54,361 nt of DNA. Source: HGM05232 sp044433325 (GTDB taxonomy: Bacteria; Bacteroidota; Bacteroidia; Bacteroidales; Muribaculaceae). Of this stretch, positions 1-8,716 are shown one piece after another (position 1 is the stretch's first letter; the number at the start of each line of letters is the position of its first letter). The notes under the pieces are model-generated. The model was given only the letters and a program-made list of their open reading frames with translations, was not told where the DNA came from and searched no databases. The stretch lies in assembly GCA_044433325.1 (NCBI GenBank), contig JAWXTT010000003.1, forward strand, positions 1 through 54,361. The letters are read 5' to 3'. Both the position numbers and the translations under genes were made by a program.

Positions 1-117
1 GGGGGTTACAACAATAACAACCGTCAGGGGGGGTACAACAATAACAATCGCCAAGGGGGTTACAACAATAATAACCGTCAAGGAGGCTATAATAACAACC
101 GTGGCGGCTATAACAAC
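1..117 (+). repeat. 27-bp in-frame tandem repeat coding GGYNNNNRQ
   Basis: Three units of 27 bp, each beginning GGGGGTTACAACAAT or a close variant, fill bases 1-81. They are followed by shortened, diverged units to about 117. The period is a multiple of three and the products are Gly-Gly-Tyr-Asn-Asn-Asn-Asn-Arg-Gln. The array runs off the left edge, so its full copy number is unknown. Confidence 0.9.
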
Positions 118-903
118 AACCCACGTTTGCAATTTACTCCACGTCCTAAACGTGTTGAGTATGAAACACCTGAGGTTGATCCAAATGAAGAGATGCGCTT
201 GAATAAGTTTATGGCTAACGCAGGAGTTTGCTCTCGTCGTGAGGCTGATGAACTTATCCAAAATGGTCTTGTTAAGGTTAATGGTGTTAGCGTTAGTGAA
301 CTAGGTACTAAGATTACTCGCAAGGATGTAGTTGAGTATAAGGAGAAGGTTGTGACACTTGAAAGTAAATGCTACATAGTACTTAACAAACCTAAAGATT
401 GTGTTACTACTGTTGATGATCCTAATGGTCGTATCACGGTTATGGATATCGTTAAGAATGCTTGTGAAGAGCGTATATATCCAGTAGGTCGTCTTGACCG
501 TAACACGACTGGTGTGTTATTGCTTACTAATGATGGTGAACTAGCATCTAAACTTACTCATCCTAAATATGTGAAGAAGAAGATTTATCAAGTATGGTGT
601 GATAAACCTATCACTGAGGAGCATATGCAACAAATAGCTGATGGTATAGAACTAGAGGATGGAGTTATCCATGCTGATGCTATAAGTTATGTGTCAGAGG
701 AGTATCGTAACCAAGCGGGTATCGAGATTCACTCAGGTCGTAACCGTATCGTTAGACGTATATTTGAATCACTTGGTTATCACGTAAATAAACTAGATAG
801 AGTTTATTTTGCAGGTATTACTAAGAAAAACCTTCCACGTGGACGTTGGCGTTATTTAACTCAAGATGAGGTGAATTTCTTGAGTCAAAACTCGTTTGAA
901 TAA
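1..903 (+). CDS. rluB: RluB-type 23S rRNA pseudouridine synthase, 5'-truncated by window edge
   Basis: Predicted to isomerise a uridine of 23S rRNA to pseudouridine in the cytoplasm. The frame is open to base 1, so the true start lies outside the window and a TTG at 127 should not be taken as the start. The first ~40 visible residues are low-complexity repeats of G-G-Y-N-N-N-N-R-Q. Next come an S4 RNA-binding domain (from RLNKFMANAGVCSRREA, about bases 199-340) and the RluB/RsuA catalytic domain. The signature GRLDRNTTG has its catalytic Asp codon at 496-498. The catalytic part is of normal length; the Asn/Gly/Arg-rich tail is an extra that probably binds RNA (inference). asnS follows after 24 bp, probably as one operon. 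The family assignment is firm; exact target uridine is inferred from the family. Confidence 0.93.
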   Translation, partial: GGYNNNNRQGGYNNNNRQGGYNNNNRQGGYNNNRGGYNNNPRLQFTPRPKRVEYETPEVDPNEEMRLNKFMANAGVCSRREADELIQNGLVKVNGVSVSELGTKITRKDVVEYKEKVVTLESKCYIVLNKPKDCVTTVDDPNGRITVMDIVKNACEERIYPVGRLDRNTTGVLLLTNDGELASKLTHPKYVKKKIYQVWCDKPITEEHMQQIADGIELEDGVIHADAISYVSEEYRNQAGIEIHSGRNRIVRRIFESLGYHVNKLDRVYFAGITKKNLPRGRWRYLTQDEVNFLSQNSFE

Positions 904-927
904 TAATTATACTATATAATCTATAAA

Positions 928-2322
928 ATGGAAATTAAACGTACTAAGATAGCTAATATCTGGGATAAAGCATTGCTTAATACCGAGGTTAGCGTAAAGG
1001 GATGGGTTAGAACTCGTCGCGGAAATAAACATGTGCAATTTGTAGCCTTGAATGATGGCTCGACAATCAAAAATATTCAGATAGTTTTTGATATGACTAA
1101 GTTCAGCGATGCTGATCTTAAACTTATCACTACGGGCTCTAGTATTCATGTAATTGGTAAATTGGTTGAGTCACAAGGTAAGGGACAGACTGCTGAGGTG
1201 CAAGCTGAGAAACTTGAGGTGTATGGTACTGCTGATGTGGAAACTTATCCATTGCAGAAAAAGGGTCACACACTAGAGTTCTTACGTGAAAAGGCGCACT
1301 TACGCCCACGTACTAACACATTCGGTGCTGTGCTTCGTGTACGCCACGCATTAGCTTTTGCTATCCATAAATATTTCAATGAAAATGGATTCTTCTACCT
1401 AAATACTCCTATTATCACTGCTAGTGACTGTGAGGGTGCTGGTGCAATGTTCCAAGTGACTACACTGGATATGAACAATGTTCCACGCAGTGAGGATGGC
1501 GCAGTTGATTATGATCAAGATTTCTTCGGAAAGCCTGCTAATTTGACTGTTTCAGGTCAGTTGGAGGGTGAGCTAGGAGCTACTGCACTAGGAGCAATTT
1601 ATACATTCGGGCCTACTTTCCGTGCTGAAAACTCTAATACTCCTCGTCACTTGTCTGAATTCTGGATGATTGAACCTGAGGTGTCTTTTATTGAGATTGC
1701 TGAGAATATGGACTTAGCTGAGGATTTTATCAAATATTGTGTGAAATATGCATTGGAAAATGCTAAGGATGATATTGATTTCCTTTGTGAAATGTATGAT
1801 AAGGAGCTTGTTAATCGCTTGAACTTTGTAGTTGAGAATGACTTTATCCGCTTAACTTATACTGAAGGGGTTGAGATTCTTGAAAACTGTGGCAAGAAAT
1901 TTGAATTCCCTGTTTCATGGGGTATAGACCTTCAAAGTGAACATGAACGCTACCTTGTTGAGGAACACTTCAAGAAACCTGTTATCCTAACTGACTATCC
2001 TAAAGATATTAAGGCGTTCTACATGAAACTTAATGATGATAATAAGACCGTTCGTGCTATGGATGTGTTGTTCCCTAAAATTGGTGAAATTATAGGTGGC
2101 TCACAACGTGAGGAGAATTATGATAAACTAATAAAACGTATCGAGGAGATGGATATTCCTATGAAGGATATGTGGTGGTATCTTGATACTCGCCGTTTTG
2201 GTTCTGTTCCTCACTCTGGTTTCGGACTAGGTTTTGAACGTTTAGTGCTATTCGTAACTGGTATGACTAATATACGTGATGTGATACCATTCCCACGTTC
2301 ACCAAAAAACGCCGAATTCTAG
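928..2322 (+). CDS. asnS: Asparaginyl-tRNA synthetase
   Basis: Charges tRNA-Asn with asparagine using ATP. At 464 aa it has the usual length for bacterial AsnRS. An N-terminal OB-fold anticodon-binding domain (residues ~18-110, with VKGWVRTRRGNKHVQF) is followed by the class II core. Motif 2 is at ~228-252 (FRAENSNTPRHLSEFWMIEP) and motif 3 at ~431-445 (GFGLGFERLVLF), ending in the family's IRDVIPFPRSP. The RAENSNTPRHLSEFWMIEPE pattern favours AsnRS over AspRS. It lies 24 bp after rluB and is followed by a strong terminator hairpin. Confidence 0.97.
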   Translation: MEIKRTKIANIWDKALLNTEVSVKGWVRTRRGNKHVQFVALNDGSTIKNIQIVFDMTKFSDADLKLITTGSSIHVIGKLVESQGKGQTAEVQAEKLEVYGTADVETYPLQKKGHTLEFLREKAHLRPRTNTFGAVLRVRHALAFAIHKYFNENGFFYLNTPIITASDCEGAGAMFQVTTLDMNNVPRSEDGAVDYDQDFFGKPANLTVSGQLEGELGATALGAIYTFGPTFRAENSNTPRHLSEFWMIEPEVSFIEIAENMDLAEDFIKYCVKYALENAKDDIDFLCEMYDKELVNRLNFVVENDFIRLTYTEGVEILENCGKKFEFPVSWGIDLQSEHERYLVEEHFKKPVILTDYPKDIKAFYMKLNDDNKTVRAMDVLFPKIGEIIGGSQREENYDKLIKRIEEMDIPMKDMWWYLDTRRFGSVPHSGFGLGFERLVLFVTGMTNIRDVIPFPRSPKNAEF

Positions 2323-2331
2323 ATAAAAACT

Positions 2332-2403
2332 AAATAGCTAGGTCTTTTTGTGCTTCGTGTATGATTATAATCCTCCACGAAGCACAAAAAACTCTAGCTA
2401 TTT
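2332..2403. terminator. Bidirectional terminator between convergent asnS and cysS
   Basis: Arms of 28 bases (2332-2359 and 2376-2403) match at 25 of 28 positions around a 16-base loop. The inner stem ends in TGCTTCGTG/CACGAAGCA, and each arm carries a T/A tract, so the hairpin can serve both converging genes. Confidence 0.85.
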
Positions 2404-2424
2404 AATTTTAGAGTAGAACTCCCA

Positions 2425-3900
2425 TTAAGAGAGTTTCCATTCGTAACCCTCTTTAGTATCTTTTATTGTGAACCCTATTTCGGTTAATTTGTTACGGATT
2501 AAGTCTGATGTAGCCCAATCCTTATTAGCTTTCGCTTCTTTTCTAATTTCCAACAATAGATTCACTGCATCCTCAAAAGGCTTAATATTAGCATCGCCAC
2601 CACCTGTAAAGTCAGTACGCATACCCATAATCTGAACAAAGAAAATCTCAAATACCTCTTTAAGTTCATCAATCTGCTCTTGGGTAATTGTAGCATTGCC
2701 ATCATTAACCTGATTAATTATACGGCACGCCTCAAATAGGTGAGCAATAACAATTGGAGTATTAAGATCGTCATTCATAGCTTGGTAACAATTAGCACGT
2801 ATTTGCGAAATATCCACCGTGCTAGCCGCGCTAGCTTTCAGCTCATTCAGACGTTTAATACCCTCAAGCATACGTCCCAAGGCACGTTCCGATGCTTGTA
2901 ACGCCTCGTTCGAGAAATCCACCGTACTACGATATTGCGCCATAAGGATAAAGAAACGTATAGTCATAGGTGCATAAGCCTGTGTAAGAATCTCATGCGA
3001 GCCTGTGAAGAACTCATCAAGTGTGATAAAGTTACCCAACGACTTACCCATCTTCTGCCCATTGATAGTAATCATATTATTGTGCATCCAATAATTTACA
3101 GACTCATGACCCGAATGTGCCACCGACTGAGCAATCTCACATTCATGGTGTGGAAACAACAAGTCCATACCACCACCATGTATATCAAATTTCTCACCCA
3201 AATATTTCTCACCCATAGCTGAACACTCTAAGTGCCATCCAGGGAAACCATCACTCCATGGTGAAGGCCAACGCATAATATGTTCTGGTGATGCTTTTTT
3301 CCAAAGGGCAAAATCAGCAGAACAACGTTTCTCAGATTGACCATCTAGTGTGCGTGTAGTACTTAACAGCTCCTCAACGTTACGACCTGATAGCTTGCCA
3401 TAGTTATGCTCTTTGTTATATTTCTGTACATCAAAATATACTGAACCCTCACTCTCATAAGCGAAACCAGCATCTAAGATACCTTTCACATACTCAATCT
3501 GTTCAATAATATGACCTGATGCGTGTGGTTCAATGCTAGGTGGCAACACATTCAATGCCTCCATTGCCTTGTGGTAACGGTTAAGGTAATATTGCACCAC
3601 CTCCATAGGTTCAAGCTGCTCAAGACGTGCCTTTTTAGCAATCTTATCTTCACCCTCGTCAGCGTCATGCTCAAGGTGACCCACATCAGTAATGTTACGT
3701 ACATAGCGCACCTTGTAACCTAACTGTTTTAGGTAACGATGAAGTATATCAAATGTAATGGCAGGGCGTGCATGACCCAGATGACCATCGCCATAAACGG
3801 TAGGACCACAAACATACATCCCTACATTAGGGGCATTAAGTGGAATAAATTGCTCACGATTTCTAGTTAGTGAGTTATGAATATATAATGGATGTTCCAT
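2425..3900 (-). CDS. cysS: Cysteinyl-tRNA synthetase
   Basis: Charges tRNA-Cys. The 491-aa class I synthetase has zinc ligand Cys31 in MYVCGPTVYGDGHLGHARP, with the HIGH-equivalent HLGH at 40-43. The WHLECSAMG zinc segment and the KMSKS-equivalent KMGKSLGNF lie mid-protein. The C-terminal DALR-type helical region ends in a short anticodon-binding segment. It is the last gene of a six-gene minus-strand operon, 15 bp after the DUF3467 gene. Confidence 0.97.
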   Translation of the reverse strand: MEHPLYIHNSLTRNREQFIPLNAPNVGMYVCGPTVYGDGHLGHARPAITFDILHRYLKQLGYKVRYVRNITDVGHLEHDADEGEDKIAKKARLEQLEPMEVVQYYLNRYHKAMEALNVLPPSIEPHASGHIIEQIEYVKGILDAGFAYESEGSVYFDVQKYNKEHNYGKLSGRNVEELLSTTRTLDGQSEKRCSADFALWKKASPEHIMRWPSPWSDGFPGWHLECSAMGEKYLGEKFDIHGGGMDLLFPHHECEIAQSVAHSGHESVNYWMHNNMITINGQKMGKSLGNFITLDEFFTGSHEILTQAYAPMTIRFFILMAQYRSTVDFSNEALQASERALGRMLEGIKRLNELKASAASTVDISQIRANCYQAMNDDLNTPIVIAHLFEACRIINQVNDGNATITQEQIDELKEVFEIFFVQIMGMRTDFTGGGDANIKPFEDAVNLLLEIRKEAKANKDWATSDLIRNKLTEIGFTIKDTKEGYEWKLS

Positions 3901-3915
3901 AGTTAAATAGTATTG

Positions 3916-4218
3916 TTATGCTTCACCTCCAGGAAATACGAATGGAGGTACTTCATTATTATTAATCTCTTTAGGTTTAATCTCACCGAACGCCTTTTCA
4001 TACTTAATTACATTAGCTTGTAGAGCCATCATTAACTGTTTAACATTCTCAGGAGTCATAATTATACGGCTCTGCACCTTAGCTTGTGGTGTATTAGGAG
4101 CCATACATATCATATCTATAAAAAATTCATTAGCAGAATGTGCAATTACTGCTAAGTTAGCATACTTACCTTGAGCTACCTCTGGTGAAAGTTCTATCTT
4201 AATCTCTTTATTCTTCAT
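3916..4218 (-). CDS. DUF3467 family protein
   Basis: A 100-aa soluble protein with the DUF3467 pattern: a small beta-rich unit with YANLAVIAHSANEFFIDMI, then RIIMTPENVKQLMMALQANVIKYEKAFGEI, and a Pro/Gly-rich end. Its function is unknown. There is no signal peptide or membrane segment. It sits between a lipoprotein gene (12 bp upstream) and cysS (15 bp downstream). Confidence 0.85.
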   Translation of the reverse strand: MKNKEIKIELSPEVAQGKYANLAVIAHSANEFFIDMICMAPNTPQAKVQSRIIMTPENVKQLMMALQANVIKYEKAFGEIKPKEINNNEVPPFVFPGGEA

Positions 4219-4230
4219 TTATATCTATTT

Positions 4231-4884
4231 TTAATTTGTTTTCGTAAAATCGTAATATTGTTGTCCGTTATCCTTCTCAACTATATAAATACGTAATGTT
4301 TGGCAAGTCGCACTAGTCCAAATAGCCTCAACATTAAATGCAGCAAATGCTTTGCGATAATAATATGTGGTAACACTCATTGTATTATCTATTAGGTAAC
4401 ATTCAACTATCTCATCACTAGCGGTAGCCTTATCCATAACCAATTGGAACTGACGGACAGCACCTGTATAAAGTAGTTGACAATTAATATTTATATAATT
4501 CCCCGTGCGCCAAATACTATTTAGTACCATTGGTGAGATATCCACCTTGTTAATAGTTTCCATATCTGATTCACGCAACACATCATTAATAACTGATGAA
4601 TAGCCAATGGTCGAAATCTGTTGTACTCCATTCACCACACCTAGTTCAGTATATTGTAACATTATACGTTCGCCACTATCCTCAAGTAGCGATATCACTT
4701 CGCTATCATACAGCTGTATAACAGGTGAGTCCTCATATCCTTGATATTCATAGCTCATCCCCCCCTCATTACTTATGAAAGTTACCATATTATATTGGAA
4801 ATCTGTGGCATAACTGCTATCATCACAAGCAATCAGCCCCACAGCTGCAATAACTATTAATAATATTTGCTTAACTTGATTCAT
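4231..4884 (-). CDS. Putative lipoprotein, possibly NigD-like
   Basis: A 217-aa exported lipoprotein. A hydrophobic signal (residues 4-19) ends in a lipobox with Cys20 (VGLIAC), followed by DD, an acidic start seen on many Bacteroidota surface lipoproteins. The rest is soluble and beta-rich. A segment near 70-80 (GERIMLQYTEL) and the two-part layout recall NigD-like proteins, but the match is by eye and weak. It starts 2 bp after the stop of the LolD-like ATPase, so the two are translated together and could share an envelope role. Confidence 0.6.
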   Translation of the reverse strand: MNQVKQILLIVIAAVGLIACDDSSYATDFQYNMVTFISNEGGMSYEYQGYEDSPVIQLYDSEVISLLEDSGERIMLQYTELGVVNGVQQISTIGYSSVINDVLRESDMETINKVDISPMVLNSIWRTGNYININCQLLYTGAVRQFQLVMDKATASDEIVECYLIDNTMSVTTYYYRKAFAAFNVEAIWTSATCQTLRIYIVEKDNGQQYYDFTKTN

Positions 4885-4886
4885 AA

Positions 4887-5540
4887 TTATCTGATAACAC
4901 CATCCTCCATATATAAGATACGATCACTATCACCTGATAAAGATTGGTCATGAGTAACAATCACGAATGTTTGTCCCATCTCTTGACGCAACTTGAAGAA
5001 TAGCTTATGCAGCTCCACCTTGTTCTGTGAGTCTAAGCTCCCTGATGGTTCATCAGCCAATATTACTGATGGGTTATTTATCAATGCACGCGCTACCGCC
5101 ACACGTTGGCGTTCACCACCAGATAGTTGCGATGGTTTATGTTCGCCGCGCTCCACCAATGACATATAATCCAGTAGCTCCTTAGCACGCTTCATAGCCA
5201 CGCTCTGTTTATCACCACCTATCATAGCGGGTATTGCAATATTTTCTAGTGCGGTAAATTCAGGCAATAGTTGATGAAATTGAAAAACAAAGCCAATATT
5301 TCTATTACGGAACTTAGATAGTTTATCTTCACTTAGTTTAAAGATATCCACACCATCATACAACACCGAACCACTATCAGGAGAATCTAACGAGCCTAGA
5401 ATCTGTAACAACGTAGTTTTGCCCGCTCCGCTAGCACCAACTATCGAAACTATTTCACCGCGTTGAATATCACATGACAAGTTTTTCAAGACTTGTAATC
5501 GACCATAACTCTTATTTATCCCCTTTAGCTCAATCATCAC
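4887..5540 (-). CDS. lolD: ABC transporter ATPase, LolD/MacB type
   Basis: A 217-aa ATPase subunit. Walker A is GASGAGKTT (35-43), the signature LSGGERQRVAVARAL, Walker B VILADEPSGSLD, and the switch His is in VTHD. The IGFVFQFHQLLPEFTALENI segment and the short length are typical of LolD, which releases lipoproteins from the inner membrane with LolC/E. No permease gene is adjacent, so the partner is encoded elsewhere and the lolD symbol is by resemblance. Its ATG overlaps the tcdA stop by 4 bp (ATGA-type coupling). Confidence 0.85.
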   Translation of the reverse strand: MMIELKGINKSYGRLQVLKNLSCDIQRGEIVSIVGASGAGKTTLLQILGSLDSPDSGSVLYDGVDIFKLSEDKLSKFRNRNIGFVFQFHQLLPEFTALENIAIPAMIGGDKQSVAMKRAKELLDYMSLVERGEHKPSQLSGGERQRVAVARALINNPSVILADEPSGSLDSQNKVELHKLFFKLRQEMGQTFVIVTHDQSLSGDSDRILYMEDGVIR

Positions 5541-6280
5541 CCAATTAATTTACGTATTACATGCGATGCTAACATACACCCAAAGATAGTAGGAATATAT
5601 GAAATTGTCCCATAACTTGACACTTTATTTCGCTCATTAAGTAACATTAATGCTGATTTGTTAGCTTGCTCCGCGCTCCACGCCACTGGTAGCCCTTTAC
5701 GTATTCCGCGCTCCTTTAGCTTTCCACGCACCACCTTAGCTAATCCATCATGGTATGTTGCTGAAATATCCACCAACTGAATTTTGGTAGGGTCAATACG
5801 TCCACCAGCACCCATTGATGATACTATCTTTATCTTGTTCTTTATACAATAACTAATCAATTCCACCTTTGGAGCAATAGTATCAATGGCATCAACCACA
5901 AAATCATACTCCCCATTATCAATTAATGGAGCAACCTGTTCAGGGGTTAAAAATAGACTCCTTGCATCAATTTTAAGGTTAGGGTTAATATCCAATAGTC
6001 GCGATTTCATCACATCAATCTTATCCTTACCAATGGTTGAGTTTAATGCTATCAGTTGTCTATTTAGGTTGGTTACGCTAACGGTATCACCATCCACGAT
6101 ATCCAACGCTCCTACACCAGCACGCACTAACATCTCAGCGGCATAAGCACCTACGCCACCTACACCCACTACTAGCACCTTAGCAGCGGCTAATCTCCCA
6201 ACCCCCTGCTCACCTAATAGTAATAATGTTCTTTCACTCCACTGTTGCATATCGTTTTTAGACATAAAGGTCTTCTTCAC
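5537..6280 (-). CDS. tcdA: tRNA threonylcarbamoyladenosine dehydratase (TcdA/ThiF family)
   Basis: Predicted to cyclise t6A37 of ANN-decoding tRNAs in an ATP-dependent reaction. The E1-like fold starts with the nucleotide-binding GVGGVGAYAAEML (39-51), followed by DIVDGDTVSVTNLNRQ and the DAIDTI strand. At ~247 aa it has the length of TcdA and lacks the rhodanese domain of longer MoeB proteins. The longest start at 6280 overlaps the previous gene by 23 bp. Family proteins usually begin at the WxERTxLLLGE motif, so a start at 6250 (MQQWSERT) is equally possible and removes the overlap. Confidence 0.85.
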   Translation of the reverse strand: MKKTFMSKNDMQQWSERTLLLLGEQGVGRLAAAKVLVVGVGGVGAYAAEMLVRAGVGALDIVDGDTVSVTNLNRQLIALNSTIGKDKIDVMKSRLLDINPNLKIDARSLFLTPEQVAPLIDNGEYDFVVDAIDTIAPKVELISYCIKNKIKIVSSMGAGGRIDPTKIQLVDISATYHDGLAKVVRGKLKERGIRKGLPVAWSAEQANKSALMLLNERNKVSSYGTISYIPTIFGCMLASHVIRKLIG

Positions 6281-8393
6281 TCTCCTCTTTCTTCTCTAGC
6301 TCCTGCTGATTTTTCTTAGCAGGCTTATTCTTTTTAATCGCATCAGGTTTCTGCTTGTCAATCGGTTCAGCATAGATATTCCAAATCTGGTCAATATCCC
6401 AATTCTGCTTCAGCTGAATCTTTTCAGGGTAATAATAGACCTCTTCAGGTTGAAGTTTAAGCTCATAGTTACCAGTGTCATATTCATCATTTCCATTACT
6501 ATCAATAAATAGTCGTAAATAATAATCACCTGGATTAACATATATGAATGTTGCTACTCCCCCCTCAACAGGGGCACTTCTTACCACCATATCACTACCA
6601 TTTAACAGCTCGACAACTGCTCCTTCATTTAGATTTACACTTACATAAAGGTTAGAATACTCATCCAATTTACGCACCTTAAATTCCTGCATAATAGGGG
6701 CATTAAATAATCCATAGATTCCATAAATAGATGCTGAGTCAACTGTTAGCTTATATATACCCCCCTCGTCCCATTCATGCTCTATTTTATAATTTAGGAG
6801 TGAGAAATCATTATTGCGCTTTAACTCTATCCCCTCAACAGGAATCCAAAGAGTATCCTGCTTAATCTCCAATCTGATAGCAGTATCTGATATTGAGTCA
6901 ATAGGTTCAGTAAAGTCTATATATATCGGTGCATAGATATCCAATGTCTGCTTAGATATGACTTTCATATCCAGATGTGGAATAGCTGGAGGGAGTGTAT
7001 CACTATCCTCATCACGCTTACGCTTACGTTTCTTTTTACCGCCATCTTCATTATCATCTTCAATGTTATCTTCATCCATCTCATCATCGACAATTTCGGC
7101 TGGACGGTCGCCCTGTTCCATATTCTCGCCGCGCGGAGGTCTATCACCTTCTCCACCACCTTGTCCACCACCACCTTGTGGAGGTCTGCCATCTTGTCCA
7201 CCACCTTGCCCATCATCTTTTCTCTCTGAACTTTTCTCTTTAGCACTATCCTTAGATTTGTTGGCAACAGCTCTTGTAGGACGCATATTAAATGGAATTG
7301 TGTCAACTAAGTATGTTAGTTGTTGAGTTGTGTCGGTACGAAGATAACGCGCCTCGATACGTATCGAGTCATTAGCCATTAATGTGGTATCTGTTAACCA
7401 ATATGTTATAGAGTCATTAGTTTCAGAACGATTAATTATATACCAATCTTTAGATGCTGTGACTGAATCCCCTAATAATCTAATCTCTGGCAACGTGTCA
7501 GCCGCAGCTGCAAACTCTAGATATAGTCTATTTCTGGCAGGGCGTTCATTTTTCACTAAGTATTGAGATTGGAAATTCTCATTAAACATTGACAACAATA
7601 TATCGTTTGGCGTATGTTTATAATGGATAGCGTCAATGATAGTATCAACCTCATGATTAGCATTGAAAATTGTATCCGTAACATTAACAGCGGTTGCAAT
7701 GGGTGTAATTATCTCTCCATGGAACGCGATATCCTCAGTAGGAGAATCAAACTTATAGTCATTGTTAGCATCCTTTAGTGCAAATAGCTGATAATCCCCT
7801 TTCTTTAGGTTGCGAATGGTGAACTGCCCACGGTCATTGGTTTTAGCTATTCTAACTAGGGGAGTTTTTCTAAATGTAGTATCGTCAAAATTAGTATGCA
7901 CCCCTACTATTGTATTTTGCTGAGGTTCTAAATCTCGTGCATTCAGCAGCATACCTGATATTTGATGTATATCAATAGAATCACCTGTTGAGAATGCGTA
8001 TGAGAAACCATCAATCGCATTACTCTCATTAATATCAGCTATTGCATCAGAAAAATCTATTGAATATGTAGTGTTTTCAAGTAGCGTATCTTGGAATGTG
8101 ATAGTGATAGTACGACTATTAGTCTTGATAATAGCCGCCTGTTTCTGCACTGGTGATACTACAACCTTGTCATTCTGACTAATAATCTGCACCAATTCAT
8201 CAAACACTAGCTTAACCTCCTTTTTATCAACATTAAGAGAATTAGGTAATGGATTGGATGATATCAATCTAGGCGGATCTTCATCTTTAGGTCCACCTTC
8301 AGGATTACCAATAGTGGCGCATGAATGTAACATAAACGCCATAGTAATAAATATAACTAAATGTAATAATCTTTTCAAAATATATTTTCCCAA
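6258..8393 (-). CDS. Large lipoprotein with N-terminal Ig-like (Big_5) domain
   Basis: About 711 aa, exported and lipid-anchored: hydrophobic signal then lipobox LHSC with Cys25. The segment GNPEGGPKDEDPPRLISSNP opens an SbsA-type Ig-like domain (~40-135) that ends with DGFSYAFSTGD. A carboxypeptidase-regulatory-like beta domain follows (~145-220, KTNDRGQFTIRNLKKGDYQL). A central spacer (~385-475) is Gly/Pro-rich, then strongly acidic, then KKKRKRKR. The C-terminal half is beta-rich, with DSNGNDEYDTGNY repeating the earlier DANNDYKFDSPTED motif. No ATG fits the signal peptide: an in-frame TAA immediately precedes a TTG at 8393, and another TTG lies at 8378, so a TTG start is implied. First gene of the operon; function unknown. 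Confidence 0.8.
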   Translation of the reverse strand: MGKYILKRLLHLVIFITMAFMLHSCATIGNPEGGPKDEDPPRLISSNPLPNSLNVDKKEVKLVFDELVQIISQNDKVVVSPVQKQAAIIKTNSRTITITFQDTLLENTTYSIDFSDAIADINESNAIDGFSYAFSTGDSIDIHQISGMLLNARDLEPQQNTIVGVHTNFDDTTFRKTPLVRIAKTNDRGQFTIRNLKKGDYQLFALKDANNDYKFDSPTEDIAFHGEIITPIATAVNVTDTIFNANHEVDTIIDAIHYKHTPNDILLSMFNENFQSQYLVKNERPARNRLYLEFAAAADTLPEIRLLGDSVTASKDWYIINRSETNDSITYWLTDTTLMANDSIRIEARYLRTDTTQQLTYLVDTIPFNMRPTRAVANKSKDSAKEKSSERKDDGQGGGQDGRPPQGGGGQGGGEGDRPPRGENMEQGDRPAEIVDDEMDEDNIEDDNEDGGKKKRKRKRDEDSDTLPPAIPHLDMKVISKQTLDIYAPIYIDFTEPIDSISDTAIRLEIKQDTLWIPVEGIELKRNNDFSLLNYKIEHEWDEGGIYKLTVDSASIYGIYGLFNAPIMQEFKVRKLDEYSNLYVSVNLNEGAVVELLNGSDMVVRSAPVEGGVATFIYVNPGDYYLRLFIDSNGNDEYDTGNYELKLQPEEVYYYPEKIQLKQNWDIDQIWNIYAEPIDKQKPDAIKKNKPAKKNQQELEKKEESEEDLYV

Positions 8394-8649
8394 TTAATTA
8401 GGGTGTAAAGTTAATAAAAAAGGGGATATTGAAATAGATTTTACCCCCTTAAAACAATTTAATATACCTAAATAGATAGAGAAAATCACTCCAAATTCAA
8501 TAAAAATCAGAAAACTTGAAATAATCTAGGTCATAAATAATTATTATAAAGCTCTGGACTTGTGGGTAAAAATAGCCCTAATCAACCAATAATATAAAGT
8601 TATCGAATCAAAAGGGGTGCTAAAAATTTCTCACATTAAAATAATAATG
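8394..8649. other. AT-rich divergent intergenic region
   Basis: Lies between the minus-strand lipoprotein operon and secDF. A weak minus-strand box (reverse complement TAACTTTA at 8413-8406, one mismatch from TAnnTTTG) could drive the lipoprotein operon with a very short leader. No gene, tRNA or convincing riboswitch fold was seen. Confidence 0.5.
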
Positions 8650-8657
8650 TATATTTG
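8650..8657 (+). promoter_or_regulatory. Bacteroidota -7 box for secDF
   Basis: TATATTTG matches TAnnTTTG exactly and lies about 60 bp before the secDF ATG. A TTTC at 8627-8630, 19 bp upstream, is a one-mismatch -33 element. Confidence 0.6.
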
Positions 8658-8716
8658 CAAGCTATAAGTAAACCTTAAAATATAAATATAATAATAAATT
8701 AAATAAATTAATACAA

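Noticed and set aside
1..117. Short regular repeats suggesting a CRISPR array
   Set aside because: There are no spacers; the repeats are in frame, 27 bp long and code for a low-complexity protein tail.
6958..7326. Overlapping plus- and minus-strand ORFs of 80-120 codons inside the large lipoprotein gene
   Set aside because: They arise from the Gly/Pro and acidic low-complexity DNA of the real gene and show no independent domain.
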